Part shown: piece by piece, positions 10,687 through 22,500 of the stretch
How positions within the stretch are numbered: the first letter of the stretch is position 1
Layout: each line of letters opens with the position of its first letter
Assembly (NCBI GenBank): GCA_963746735.1
Contig: CAVVCO010000032.1
Coordinates: 1-64,000 of the forward strand
Length of the DNA stretch: 64,000 bases
From: CAVSWT01 sp963746735
GTDB taxonomy: Bacteria > Bacteroidota > Ignavibacteria > Ignavibacteriales > Ignavibacteriaceae
Direction: 5' to 3'
Made by a program: the position numbers and the translations under genes
Notes under the pieces: model-generated
Databases searched by the model: none
The model's input: the letters and a program-made list of their open reading frames with translations, nothing else
What the model was told of the DNA's origin: nothing

Positions 10687-12329
10687 ATGAAAAAAATTAA
10701 GCATTTATTATTAAGAGCAAAATTAGCACTTGTAATTACGATCCTTTATATATCTATAGAATCATGCTCATATTGCCCCCCGCAAATGGATTCAATTTGT
10801 TATTTAACTCGCAAAGAAAAGTTAAAAGAATTAACGGATAGTCTTAAAACAATGGTTTTCGAAGATCCAAATACTATAATTGTTTTTCATGGGTCTGGAT
10901 GTGCCGAATCAAAAAATAATGGAACACAGGATGTTATTAGAGTTAATGGAATGCAGGATATTCCTGTATATGCCACTGATGCTATGGTATTTCTTAACGG
11001 ATGGCATTTAAAATATCTTCACGATGATCACCATGTAGCAGGCTTTGGGACTGCAATAAGCAATATCAAGTTAGCTGACAAAACAGATAATGCAGGAAGA
11101 ATTCTAACCTGGCAGGCTGCAGGTGTTCTTTCTGATGACAACTTCGATGACGCATATCAATGGTGTTATTTTTATACTGTCGTTGCCTGGAATCGTCAAA
11201 ATCTTGACTTAGTAGTTGATCAACGAGATGGTTCATGCGATTCACACGATCATCGCTCTGCAAATTATTACTCAGCCGAAAATGTTTTTGCATATACCTC
11301 CTTAGCTTCATTCACAAGTTTTCTTCATAACACTGATTTCATTGATAGGAATGTAGCAATTTTACCGAGAGGATTTGGGTTCTCCTTTGATTGCAGAAAT
11401 GATCATCATCTTCTTCAGATAGGCTATAACCTTGACCACAGTGAAAAATATATTGAACAAGGGAAAAAATATTATAAAAGATTTGAAATTGTATCTCCTT
11501 TCAAAATGATTCGGCAGGCTGTGTTGACTCAGGTTTTGTTAGCTGGGATACTTATTCAATATTCAAAGATGATGATACAAAAAGAAGTTATTTATTCGGA
11601 GAATTAGTATCCGGGTTTGCCGGGAAAGATTTAAATATTGTTCAACCGCCGTATTCAATTCTTCCTAAACAAGGCACGCATGTAGACATTGCATATCAAG
11701 GCGGAATAAGAACACAAAAATTCACAATTAATCATGTCCCTTACAAATATGCTATTCCTGCTTTAACAGGATGGAATTTGGAATATGTGGATAATGATCA
11801 GCATGTAAAGGAAATAGGTGCCTGGATAGATGAATTTCACTATGATAAAGATCCAAATGTTCAAACAGGAACTTTACATTATGCTCTAAAATCAGTGATG
11901 ATTGATAGTGATAAGGAACCGGATTTCAACGTAACTCATAAGGCAACAATTTTAGGAATAGGAACTGAAACAGGATTAGCAAATCAAAAATCGCCAGACT
12001 TAATCCCTTTTAGCCTTGCCGGTACTGATCCATCAGCATTTTGCAGGTTTGAAGGAAATGGGAACTTACTTAGAGTTACAATAAAAAATCAGGGTAATGC
12101 AGATGCGGGCCCGTCAAAAACAAAAGTAACATACAGTAATGCAAATGGGACAGCTTTTACATTAGATACTCCCCCTATTCCAGCCGGTGGTACTGTGGAT
12201 CTTTTATTTAGAGTTCCTTCCGATTGTTTCAGCCCGGATTGCTCATTCAAAATCACAGTAGATTCAGAAAACCAGGTTGATGAATTAAACAAGCAAAACA
12301 ATAGCAAAAATGGAGGATGTATAGGATGA
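10687..12329 (+). CDS. Secreted protein with internal duplication and C-terminal CARDB domain (frameshifted)
   Basis: A lipoprotein-like signal (lipobox near ESCSYC) leads into a protein of about 547 residues. The first ORF ends at 11607; the true continuation starts near 11508 in the next frame (DSGFVSWDTYSIF, then LFGELVSGFAG). Two stretches are alike: NGWHLKYLHDDHHVAGFG (about residues 100-118) and TGWNLEYVDNDQHVKEIG (about 362-380), each preceded by a VPxYA-like segment, so the protein looks like two copies of one unnamed domain. The last 95 residues are a CARDB/APHP beta-sandwich (VTIKNQGNADAGPSKTKVTY, ending VDELNKQNNSK). No enzymatic motif was recognised. It is extracellular, with binding or adhesion as the likely general role. 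Confidence 0.72.
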
Positions 12330-12418
12330 AATCATACATAAATTTTATTCGTTAACAAACTAATTATCTCTTTAAAATAATTTCTTAATAATATTTTTCA
12401 CCTTTATATGAGGTTTAT

Positions 12419-13893
12419 ATGAAACGAAATTCACTTACATCAATAATTTTTCTTTGCTCCATTTCCTTTTTGTTTGCTCAACAAGCAAAAAAAAATAAAA
12501 CTGTTACAGCAAATGAAAAAAACAATATCTCAAATAAATCAGAAAAAGCTCAATCAATTAATGATAAAGTTTCATTTAAAGATGGAAGTACAACACTTCT
12601 TGAAATTAACAGCGAAGGTTCTGCCGGCTCGTTAATTTTACCAAGCGTTGGTAGTGCGTTAAGCGGTAACAAACTTTACAATAATGGCGGCAATCTTTTT
12701 TGGGGAGATACTAAATTAAATGGTTCAGGCGGAGCTTCTATTTTGAATGACCTCTCAGATGCAAAATATATTGGACACAGTCTTTTTTTAGGTTCAGGGG
12801 CTGGAGATAATGATGATGGAACTGATAATGGAAACACAGGAGTTGGCTATATAACACTTCAGCATAATATATCCGGAGCTGCTAATACTGCAGTTGGCAG
12901 TTATGCACTTACTGCAAATACTTCTGGCTTTGGAAATACAGCCGCTGGTTATGAAGCTCTTGCAAGTAACGGTAACGGAAATGGTAATACTGCTGTCGGT
13001 TTGCTCGCACTTTATCATAATAATGCAGATAGTAACTCAGCATTTGGTTATACAGCGCTTTTTTCAAATACAACAGGATATGAAAATACAGCAATAGGTT
13101 TCAAGTCGCTTTATTCAAACACAAGTGGTATAGAAAATACAGCAATGGGTTTTGGTGCACTTAGACTTAATACAACTGGACGATTTAATCAAGCAATTGG
13201 AATCGAAGCACTTTCTTTCAACACATCTGGTGAAGATAATACAGCAATTGGGATAGTAGCATTATTTGTTAATCAAACTGGAAACAGGAACACTGCAGTT
13301 GGTAACTACTCTGGACCACAAAATACTGGTTTAAGTAATTTGAACAATACCACTGCAATAGGTTTTGATGCAGATGTATTTGCTGATAATCAAGTAAGAA
13401 TTGGAAATTCTGATGTTACAAGTATTGGAGGTTATGCCCCTGGTCTAACCTGTCTGATGGACGATTCAAAAGAAATATTGAAGAAAATGTTTCCGGATTG
13501 AATTTTATCTTAGGATTAAGGCCAGTCACCTTCACTTTTGATATGAATGCCATTTCAAATAAGCTTCAAGAAAATATTAGTTTCGATAAAAACGGTATTG
13601 AAAAACATTTTGAAGAAAGTCCAAAAATGATTCAAAGCAGGGAGAAAAAATCTAAAACAAGAAGAGTTGGTTTTATTGCTCAGGAGGTTGAGTCCCTTGT
13701 GAATGAATTAGGAATAGATTTCGACGGAGTAGAAAAACCGGAAAATGAAGATGATTTTTACAGATTAAGATATTCTGAATTTGTTGTCCCATTGGTTAAA
13801 GGTATGCAGGAACAGCAAAAAATGATTGAAGAGCTTAAGAATGAAGTTCAAGAACTTAAAGACAAATTAAATAACCTTGTTGTTCAAAAATAG
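12419..13893 (+). CDS. Surface adhesin: YadA-like head repeats with C-terminal S74 intramolecular chaperone (frameshifted)
   Basis: A signal peptide (SIIFLCSISFLFAQ) is followed, from about residue 140, by ten or so head repeats of the type ANTAVGSYALTANTSG, ENTAIGFKSLYSNTSG and FNQAIGIEALSFNTSG, which fold as left-handed trimeric beta-rolls in YadA-type adhesins. The ORF breaks near 13440. In the next frame it continues with the peptidase-S74 chaperone: SNLSDGRFKRNIEENVSG (the catalytic Ser-Asp and Lys), FGLRP-like GLRPVTF, RRVGFIAQEVE and a coiled-coil tail (EQQKMIEELKNEVQELKDKL). The chaperone trimerises the fibre and may cut itself off. The pairing is typical of Bacteroidota surface fibres as well as of phage tails; nothing else phage-like is nearby. 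Confidence 0.85.
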
Positions 13894-13937
13894 AATGAAA
13901 CTTATACGATTTTTTAATTAAAAGTATGGAGGCTTTT

Positions 13938-15124
13938 ATGATACAGCATAAAATAAAATTCATATTATTTCCTCTTATAATATTTATAGTTCGGGTTTAT
14001 GCATATGGAGGGATTGACTTAGAACTAAATAATAATATGCAGGTTGAAACAACTGGAGCATCAAAGGTTGAACTTTCCGGCAATCTTATTGAAAATGGAA
14101 ACGGCTACTTGAAAGGTATTTTTTCATCCGGCGATAGAGATGCAGTTACTAAGTTCAGCGGATTGACTTTTTCATCCCCATTAAAAGGTAACATAACATG
14201 TCTAATCGGAACTCAATATTCAGGTACAGGTACAAATTTCACACGCTATTATGAAATTATAACCAAAGTACTGGTTCAAATTTAAAAACAAATGTATCTA
14301 TTGTTACAGCGTCCGGTGAAGTTGGAAGCCTTACCGGGCCGTTTTTTATTTACACAAAGAACGGCAGCAACTGGAAAGGATACGGTTTTGGTTCAACAGG
14401 AACCACAATTGAGGCAGATACAATTACATTCCCTAAAAATTCACAAACAGACCTGGTAATCTCCGAAGGTGTTGGTGTTAAAGCAAAGATATTTTTGGAA
14501 GGGCCTTATAATACAACAAACCACAATATGAATACCACTATTAATAGTGAAATCCCGTTAACGTCTCCTTATTTAGAAGATGCAAGAACCGCTTCGTCAA
14601 AACCATCAACCGCTGTTGATTGGGTATTGGTTCAGCTTCGTGATGCTACTACTCCTTCAACAATTATTGCTTCACGTTCTGCTTATTTGGATTCTGCTGG
14701 AAACCTGATTGATGATAACGGTACATCAGTTAGAGGAATAGGAATAGCCGCACCTCCAGGAGATTTTTACATATCCATTCTGCATAGAAATCATATTACC
14801 TCTATGACTGCAAATGCTCAAACCGGTTTAACCTGGGGAACAGCATCGACAGTGTCAAATTATAATTTTACTTCAGCAAGCAGCCAATTTTATGGCGGCA
14901 GCTCCAGTGTAAAGGAAATTGAACCCGGTGTTTGGGGAATGATTGTCGGAGATATTAACCAAAGTTCATTTATAAACTCAGGAGATTATGTTGCTGCTAA
15001 AACAGAAGTTAGTTCCAGCGGCTATCTAAATGGTGACTGTGATTTTAACGGATTAGTAAATTCGAATGATTATGTAAAGATTAAACAGAATATAGGCAAA
15101 TCTTCTGCAGTACCATTACCTTAA
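13938..15124 (+). CDS. Secreted protein with dockerin-like C-terminus (frameshifted)
   Basis: I chose the ATG at 13938 and not 13926 because GGAGG at 13928-13932 sits five bases before it. The signal peptide is KIKFILFPLIIFIVRVYAYG. The first piece stops at 14285; the continuation (NQSTGSNLKTNVSIV) is in another frame from about 14255. The body is beta-rich without a named domain that I recognise. The C-terminus, about 60 residues, shows two calcium-loop motifs like type I dockerin: VGDINQSSFINSGDYVAAK and GDCDFNGLVNSNDYVKIKQN. In this lineage such pairs are usually a generic C-terminal module and not a cellulosome part. It is followed 22 bases later by the first T9SS cargo gene, so the two are probably co-transcribed. 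Confidence 0.7.
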
Positions 15125-15146
15125 ATATTTTTATTAAGGAGTCAAC

Positions 15147-16271
15147 ATGAAAAATTCATTTCTTCTAATATGTATAATTTTAATTTTAGCAATACAACCG
15201 ATATCTGCAGGTAATGTTACGGTTACTTTAAGCGGGATAAATCCCTTAACAATAAAAATTAAAGGGAGCGCTAAAAATGAAGATGCCCCAAACATAAGCT
15301 TTTATTTATATTACGGAGACGATGCAACCACCTCTCTTTCGTTAAACTGGGTAGATGCATCACAACTGGAAACTAATTTTGGATGGGGAACAGGTTATAG
15401 AACAGAGAATATAGCTGACGGTAACTGGACTAAAGATGGATATACTTTTACCCATAGATTACTATATGATAATTTCAATGGTGGTACGGATAATGATTAT
15501 TGGGTTACCTCTTCTGTTAATGCAATTGTAATTAATTTTTCTGCCGTAGGAAACGGGCATGCTTATTTTGAACCTACAGATGCTTTTGGCATAGTAGATT
15601 TTTCGGGTAATCCCAGTACTGTTACTATTAATAATCAAGGTGCCCCACTACCCGTTGAATTAACTTCTTTTGAAGCTTCGGTAAACCAGGATAAAGTTAA
15701 CTTAAAATGGAAGACTGCAACAGAATTAAACAATTATGGCTTTGAAATAGAAAGGCAGCTTAGTAACAAACAACCAGAAGGAAATAATCAGAACTGGAAA
15801 AAGGTTGGCTTTGTTGCAGGCAGCGGCAATAGCAGCTCACAAAAAGAATATTCCTTTATAGATAAAAACTTAGTCGGTGGAAGCAATTTTGATTATCGGC
15901 TTAAACAAATTGATAAGGATGGAAGCTTTTCATATTCGGATATTATAAATGTAAAAGTAATTCCCTCGCAATACATGCTCTTCCAGAACTATCCAAATCC
16001 TTTTAACCCCACCACAAAAATAAAATATTCAATTCCCTCTTCCGATTTAAAGATGGGGCATCTCGACAAATCGGAACAGGTTGCCCCGTCTGTACAATTA
16101 ATTGTGTATGACATACTTGGAAGAGAAGTAGCCACACTTGTTAATAAAAACCAGCAGCCTGGAAATTATGAAGTTGAATTTAATGCTTCAAATCTTGCAA
16201 GCGGGGTTTATTTCTACAAATTAAAAGCCGGTAATTATTCATCAGTAAAAAAAATGATACTACTTAAATGA
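15147..16271 (+). CDS. Secreted protein with T9SS type A sorting domain
   Basis: This intact 374-residue protein has a signal peptide (SFLLICIILILAIQPISAG). Residues 25-170 are an unrecognised beta-rich domain (VTVTLSGINPLTIKIKG). A linker and FN3-like segment follow (PLPVELTSFEASVNQDKVNLKW to YRLKQIDKDGSFSYS). It ends in the sorting domain QNYPNPFNPTTKIKYSIPSS, VYDILGREVATLVN and ASGVYFYKLKAGNYS, ending in Lys. T9SS carries it over the outer membrane. Within the sorting domain, residues DLKMGHLDKSEQVAPS are encoded by an inserted palindromic element (16043-16097). The ribosome-binding site is AAGGAG. Confidence 0.85.
   Translation: MKNSFLLICIILILAIQPISAGNVTVTLSGINPLTIKIKGSAKNEDAPNISFYLYYGDDATTSLSLNWVDASQLETNFGWGTGYRTENIADGNWTKDGYTFTHRLLYDNFNGGTDNDYWVTSSVNAIVINFSAVGNGHAYFEPTDAFGIVDFSGNPSTVTINNQGAPLPVELTSFEASVNQDKVNLKWKTATELNNYGFEIERQLSNKQPEGNNQNWKKVGFVAGSGNSSSQKEYSFIDKNLVGGSNFDYRLKQIDKDGSFSYSDIINVKVIPSQYMLFQNYPNPFNPTTKIKYSIPSSDLKMGHLDKSEQVAPSVQLIVYDILGREVATLVNKNQQPGNYEVEFNASNLASGVYFYKLKAGNYSSVKKMILLK
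16043..16097. repeat. Palindromic element inside T9SS domain coding sequence (copy 1)
   Basis: The outer arms tttaaagatggggca and tgccccgtctgtacaa pair, with a 21-base in-frame spacer (codes LDKSEQV) at the centre. It falls between the YSIPS strand and the VQLxVYDILGRE strand. Compare copies at 19291 and 23116. Confidence 0.7.
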
Positions 16272-16326
16272 TAAAATAGATTTAATAAAAATTAAAAGAA
16301 CAATGTAAAATTTTATGAGGGCAATA

Positions 16327-19300
16327 ATGAAATATTTTAAAATGATAAATATGCTTTTTACAACATTGATAGTTTTATCGATTACAAAAACTACTTTTTC
16401 GAAAGATGGAGGATTAGATCCGACTTTTGGACAAGGTGGAATTACTACATCATCAATTTATTCTCAAGGAAGTTCTGAAATAAATTCAATTGCAATTCAG
16501 GATGATGGAAAGATTTTAGCTGCCGGTTATACAACTATATTTGAAACATTTTTCCGTTTTTCAATAGTTCGTTATAACACTGATGGAACCATGGATAATA
16601 CTTTTGGGACAAATGGTATTGTTAATACAAATATAGGCGACATTGCTTTTGCAAATTCAATTGCTTTACAAAGTGATGAAAAAATAATTGTTGCCGGTAC
16701 TGCTTTAGTAAATGGAGAAAACAAATTTGCTGTTGTTCGTTATAATACCAATGGAGCTGTGGACAATTCTTTTGGCGATAATGGAATTGTGTTAACACCT
16801 ATTGGAACAAGCGGTGCAACACTTACTTCAACAAAGGTTCAGCAAGATGGAAAAATTCTTGCTGCAGGGCATTATTATAATGGAAGCAATGAGGATTTTG
16901 TTTTAATCAGATATAACTCTGACGGATCTTTGGATAATAATTTCGGAACAAATGGAATTGTTACAACACAAGTGGGCGCTTCATACGATTATGCTTATTC
17001 AATGGCGATTCAAAATGATGGTAAAATTATTCTTGCCGGATCTGGATTTCAAACTAATGATGATTATGCTTTAGTGCGTTATAATTCTGACGGAACAATA
17101 GACAACTCATTTGGAATAAATGGAAAAGTATTTACACAGGTTGGGACATCCACTGATGTTGCAAAATCTGTTTTATTACAGGATGATGGTAAAATTATAG
17201 CTGCCGGATATTCTTACAACGGAGCCAACTATGATTTTTCAATTGCAAGATATGACACAAGTGGTTTTTTAGATGAACCTTTTGGAACGATTGGAAGAAC
17301 AATTACCAATGTGGGAATAGGCAATGATTATGCATATTCAGCAGCTATTAAAAGTGATGGGAAAATTGTACTGGCAGGATATTCATATAACAATAATGAC
17401 AATGACTTTGCAATAGTTCAATACAAACCAGATGGAATTATTGATAGTTCTTTTGGAACTAATGGAATAGTTACTACTCCCGTTGGGACAGCCAATGATT
17501 ATGCATATGCAGTAGCAATACAAAGCAATGGAAATATATTAGCTGCCGGTTATTCTGAAGCAAGCATGATTCACAATTCTACAGGAAAATTTTTAGCACC
17601 TAAAAAGCCAAGTGCAGGTATTGAACATAATTTTACTTTGGTTTCCTACAATCCCGATGGAACTTTAGATGAAACATTTGCAAACTCCGGCATTGCTCTA
17701 TCCCAGGTTGGAGAATCTTATACAAGTCTGAGCTCAGCAGCAATTCAAAGCAGCGGGAAAATTCTTATAGTAGGTTCGTTTACTTCTCCTAATTCTTTGG
17801 GCATTGCGCGATTCAATTCTGATGGCACAATTGATAATACTTTTTTAGATAATGGTTCTAAATCTTATTCTCCAGTTACATCAACATTTAGTACGTATAC
17901 TTCCATAAAAATACAAAATGACAATAAAATTGTACTTGGTGGGTATGTATATTTTAGTGGTCAAAAATCCTCTTTTGTTATCAGCCGTGCTGACTCTAAT
18001 GGAAACCCGGATTCTAATTTTGGAAATAATGGTTATACTATTACATCCATGGATTCCAGCATTGCAATTCAATCATTAGCAATACAAAGTGACGGTAAAA
18101 TTGTTGCTATCGGAAATTCGTTTAGCAGTAATGGTGAAGTTCATTTTATTTTAGCGCGGTATAATACTGATGGGAATTTAGATAGCGGTTTTGGAAATAA
18201 CGGAATTGTTATTACCCCCTCTCTAACTGGCTATAAACAAGATTATTCTTATTCAGTTCTAATACAAAACGACGGTAAAATTATTGCCGCCGGAATAGCA
18301 TCCGATATTACTGAAAATAAATTTGCTTTAATCAGATATAATATTGATGGAAGTATCGATAACTCTTTTGGAATTGATGGTATTGTCTTAACACCCTTTG
18401 AATATCCATACGTATATCTTAATTCAGCTGCTTTGCAATCAGATGGAAAAATTGTTGCAGTCGGATATATGCAAAAAAGCAATCAATATGATTTTGTAGT
18501 AGTACGATATAAAGCTGATGGAGACTGTAGACAGTACTTTTGGATACAAATGGGAAGGTTATTTTTGGAAGTCCGAATCTATACGAAGAAGCTGAATCAG
18601 TTCTAATTCAAAATGATGGAAATATAATTATAGCAGGCACATCTGCTAATTCTATTTCCAATACACAAAATATTTTGTTAGTACGCTTAAACGCAAACGG
18701 AGGTGCAGATCAAAATTTTGGTGTAGGCGGATTTATTTATACATCTATTGGCGCATCATATGCTTCCACTTCTTCGGTACTTATGCAAAGTGACGGAAAA
18801 ATAGTTGTCGCAGGAAATATAGGTAATTCTAACTATTACGGTGCACTAACCTTAATTCGTTATAACAATACACCTCCTCTTCCGGTAGAGTTAATTTCAT
18901 TCAATGCTTCAGTTCACAATAGTAAAGTAAAACTAAATTGGACAACTGCTACAGAGGTTAATAATCTTGGTTATGAGATTCAAAGAAGTCAAAATTCAAA
19001 TATCAAAAATCAAAATTTATCCGATGAACAGGCTGGCTGGGAAAAAATTGGATTTGTAGAAGGTCATGGAAATTCTACGACAACCAATACTTATCAATTT
19101 ATAGATGATAATTTGGTCACTGAAAAATGTAGCTACCGCCTTAAGCAAATTGATTTAGACGGTTCATTTGAATTATTCAAATACTGTTGAAGTAAATTTA
19201 GAAGCGCCGATAAAGTTTTCACTTTCACAAAATTATCCCAATCCTTTTAATCCAACTACAAAAATCAAATATTCAATCCCCTCAGCCGCTGTAGAGACGG

Positions 19301-19495
19301 GGCATGCCCCGTCTGTACAATTGCATGTTTATGATATACTTGGAAGAGAAATTGCAACCTTGATAAATAAAAACCAGCAGCCTGGAAATTACGAAATTGA
19401 ATTTAATGCTAATAAATCTTTCAAGCGGTGTTTACTTCTATAAACTTAAAGCCGGGAATTTTATAGCTGCAAAAAAAATGATTCTACTCCGTTAA
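16327..19495 (+). CDS. Delta-60 repeat protein with T9SS sorting domain (several frameshifts)
   Basis: I prefer the ATG at 16327, which has GAGG six bases upstream, over 16315, which has no ribosome-binding site. After a signal peptide (MLFTTLIVLSITKTTFS) come about fourteen delta-60 repeats, each of the kind SIAIQDDGKILAAGYT, SIVRYNTDGTMDNTFGTNG. Then follow an FN3-like linker (PLPVELISFNASVHNSKVKL) and a T9SS domain (QNYPNPFNPTTKIKYSIPS to KKMILLR). Frame breaks lie near 18525, 18540, 19173 and 19412. Delta-60 repeats are predicted to form beta-propellers; no activity is known. The protein is about 1055 residues and secreted. The inserted palindrome codes AVETGHAPS. Confidence 0.85.
19291..19320. 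repeat. Palindromic element inside T9SS domain coding sequence (copy 2)
   Basis: Here gtagagacggggcatg and catgccccgtctgtac form an almost perfect palindrome read in frame as V-E-T-G-H-A-P-S-V-Q. It takes the same position in the sorting domain as copy 1. Confidence 0.85.
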
Positions 19496-19558
19496 TTACT
19501 ATCAACAAATAATAAAATAGATTGTATGAATGAAGTCAACAATAAAAGGATTACTAAA

Positions 19559-22500
19559 ATGGAAAACAAAAAATATTTTTAATTTGTTATTTTATTCATG
19601 ATTGTGATTCTAAAACAAATTTATCCGCAAGCCGGACAGTTAGATACAACATTTGGGCAAGCCGGGGTTGTTACAAATTCGATAAATTTATTTAAACTCA
19701 ATAGTTATGTTCGAGCATTAGATTTGCAGAATGATGACAAAATTGTAGCGGCAGGATCATCGGGCAATTCACCTGATAATAATTTTTCAGTTGCCCGTTT
19801 TGATAAAAATGGAGATTTAGATAATTCTTTTGGGATTGGCGGAAAAGTAATCACTTTAATTGGAAGCTCAAGAAGTGGGATAGAAGATATTGCGATACAG
19901 CAAAATGATAACAAAATAGTAGCAACCGGGTATTCTTTCAATGGAGACTTAATTCAGTTTACTACTGTGCGTTATAATCAAAATGGCAGCTTAGATAATT
20001 CTTTTGGAAACAACGGGATTGTAATTACCCCTGTAAATAATTTTTCTTCTGAACCAAATTCAGTGGTAATACAAAATGATGGTAAAATCTTAGTAGGAGG
20101 TTATATAACAATAACTAAAGAAAATGGTGATAGGGATTATGCTATAGTAAGGTATAATTCTGACGGAAGTTTAGATAATGCATTCGGTGTAAATGGTATT
20201 GTTACTTCTTCATCGACTTCTGATGAATTACTAAAAAAATTGGCAATACAAATAGATGGAAAAATAATTGCAGTAAATTCTATTTCACTTTCAAATAACT
20301 ATTTCATCAAAATTCAACGTTTTAATTCCAATGGAAGTTTAGATAATACTTTCGGAATAAATGGCATAATAACTCTATTCGACAATCCGAATTTCATTTG
20401 TCAAACTGTATCAATACAAAATGATGGGAAAATAGTTCTAGCTGGCTATTCATTCTTGAACATTGGAAAGTATAATTGTATGATGATTCGCTGTAATACT
20501 GACGGGACTGCAGATAATACTTTCGGTGAAAATGGAACTGTAATTGATTCGATTGGCAATAAGGGCAGTACAATTTCATCTTTGACAATACAAAGCAATG
20601 GTGAAATAGAAGCGGCATGTTTTTCAATTAATAACTTCATATGTGATTTTAGTGTGCTTCATTATAATTCTAATGGAATTTTGAACATCAATGGTATTAA
20701 AACAATACCAACAGGTTATGACGCAACAATATCACCACCTATATACACCTACGCTATTAAAAATAATAACGGAAGCATTATAACTTGCGGAAATATTCTA
20801 ATTGGAAATAAATGGAATATGGTTTTAAATCGTTTTGATAAAAATGGAAGCATAGATGAGACTTTTGGAATTGATGGCGAATCGATCGCCATATTTGGCG
20901 ACGCTAAAAGCTTTTGTAATTCAGCAATCATACAATCTGCTCAAAATGATGAAAAAATAATTACTGCCGGGCATAGCTGGAACGGTAGTAACTTTGATTT
21001 TGCTTTAAGCCGTTTTAATCCTGATGGAAGCCTGGATAGCTCTTTTGGAATAAATGGTAATATTACTAGCACTATTGGTAGTTCAGATGCTTTTGCAAAT
21101 TCAGCCGCTGTACAAAGTGATGGGAAAATAGTTGTAACTGGAAGTTCAAGTGACGGAACTAAAAAAGTATTTACAACTTAGTTGTACGTTATAATTCAAA
21201 CGGGAGTTTAGATAATTCTTTCGGAACAAACGGTATAATAATAACTCATATAGGAGACGGCAACGAGCCGGAAACAATATCAATACAAAGCAATGGTAAA
21301 ATAGTTGTAGGGGGTAATATCTAGTAGCGATGGGAAGCATAAATTTGCGATAGTCCGGTATAACAGTGATGGAAGTTTAGACAATACATTGGAACGCATC
21401 GGGAAAGGTAATAACTCAAATTGAAAACAATAGAAGTACAATTTGCTCGCTTAAATTAAAAAATGATGGCGGAATTGAAGCAATTGGTTACTCTAATACA
21501 GATTTGTTTATGTAATCTTACAGAAGTACATTATGATCCGGATGGAAGCATTAGATAGCACATTTGGTATAAATGGTATAATGAATCATACCAACAGAAT
21601 ATACCTTATCTTTTGACCCACCAATAGATTATTCGGCTGTAAAACAAAATGATGGAAGCATTATATCCAGTGGGAATAACCTATGATGGGATTACTAATA
21701 ATTTTACTGTAAATCGTTTTAATCAAAATGGAAGTATAGATAAAAATTTTGGAACCCAACGGTAGAACTATTGCTAAAATGGGGAGTTTCGATATATTAT
21801 TTAAGTTCAGCAATAATACAAAATGATCAAAATGATGAAAAAATAATAACTGCCGGGCATAGCTGGAATGGTAGTAACTTTGATTTTGCTTTAAGCCGTT
21901 TTAATCCTGATGGAAGTCTGGATAGTTCTTTTGGAATAAATGGAAATATTACCAGTACAATTGGTAGTTCAGATGCATTTTATAAATTCTGCAACAGTAC
22001 AAAGTGACGGTAAAATTATTGTCACTGGAAGTTCAAGTGACGGAACTAAAAAAGTATTTACAACTGTACGTTATAATCTAACGGTAATTTAGATAATACT
22101 TTCGGAACAGGTGGGAATAGTAACAACACCAATTGGTTCTAAGATTCTTATGCTAATGCTGTGGCAGTGCAAAAAGATGGATAAAATAATTGCAGCCGGA
22201 GTATCACCTTCAACTTTTGGTATTAATATAACTAATCACGTTTTTACATTAGTGCGTTATAATACTGATGGAACATTGGATTCCGATTTTGGAACAAATG
22301 GAATAGTAACAAAACGTATTAACACTCTTTATTCAGAAGCCACTTCAATAGAAATCCAGGAAGATGGAAAGATTTTAGCAGGCGGTTTATCCGGAATTGG
22401 AGGACATGCATTTGCATTAGTCCGGTTAAACTCTGATGGAAAATCGGATACCACTTTTTCAAACGACGGTGTAGTTACAACAAGTGTTGGGAAGATTGAA

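Noticed and set aside
12794..13097. Several overlapping open frames within the adhesin
   Set aside because: They are shadows created by the repetitive codons of the YadA-like head region.
12419..13893. Phage tail-fibre gene as sign of a prophage
   Set aside because: The S74 chaperone is also used on bacterial surface fibres; no integrase, capsid, terminase or att site lies nearby and the gene has its own signal peptide.
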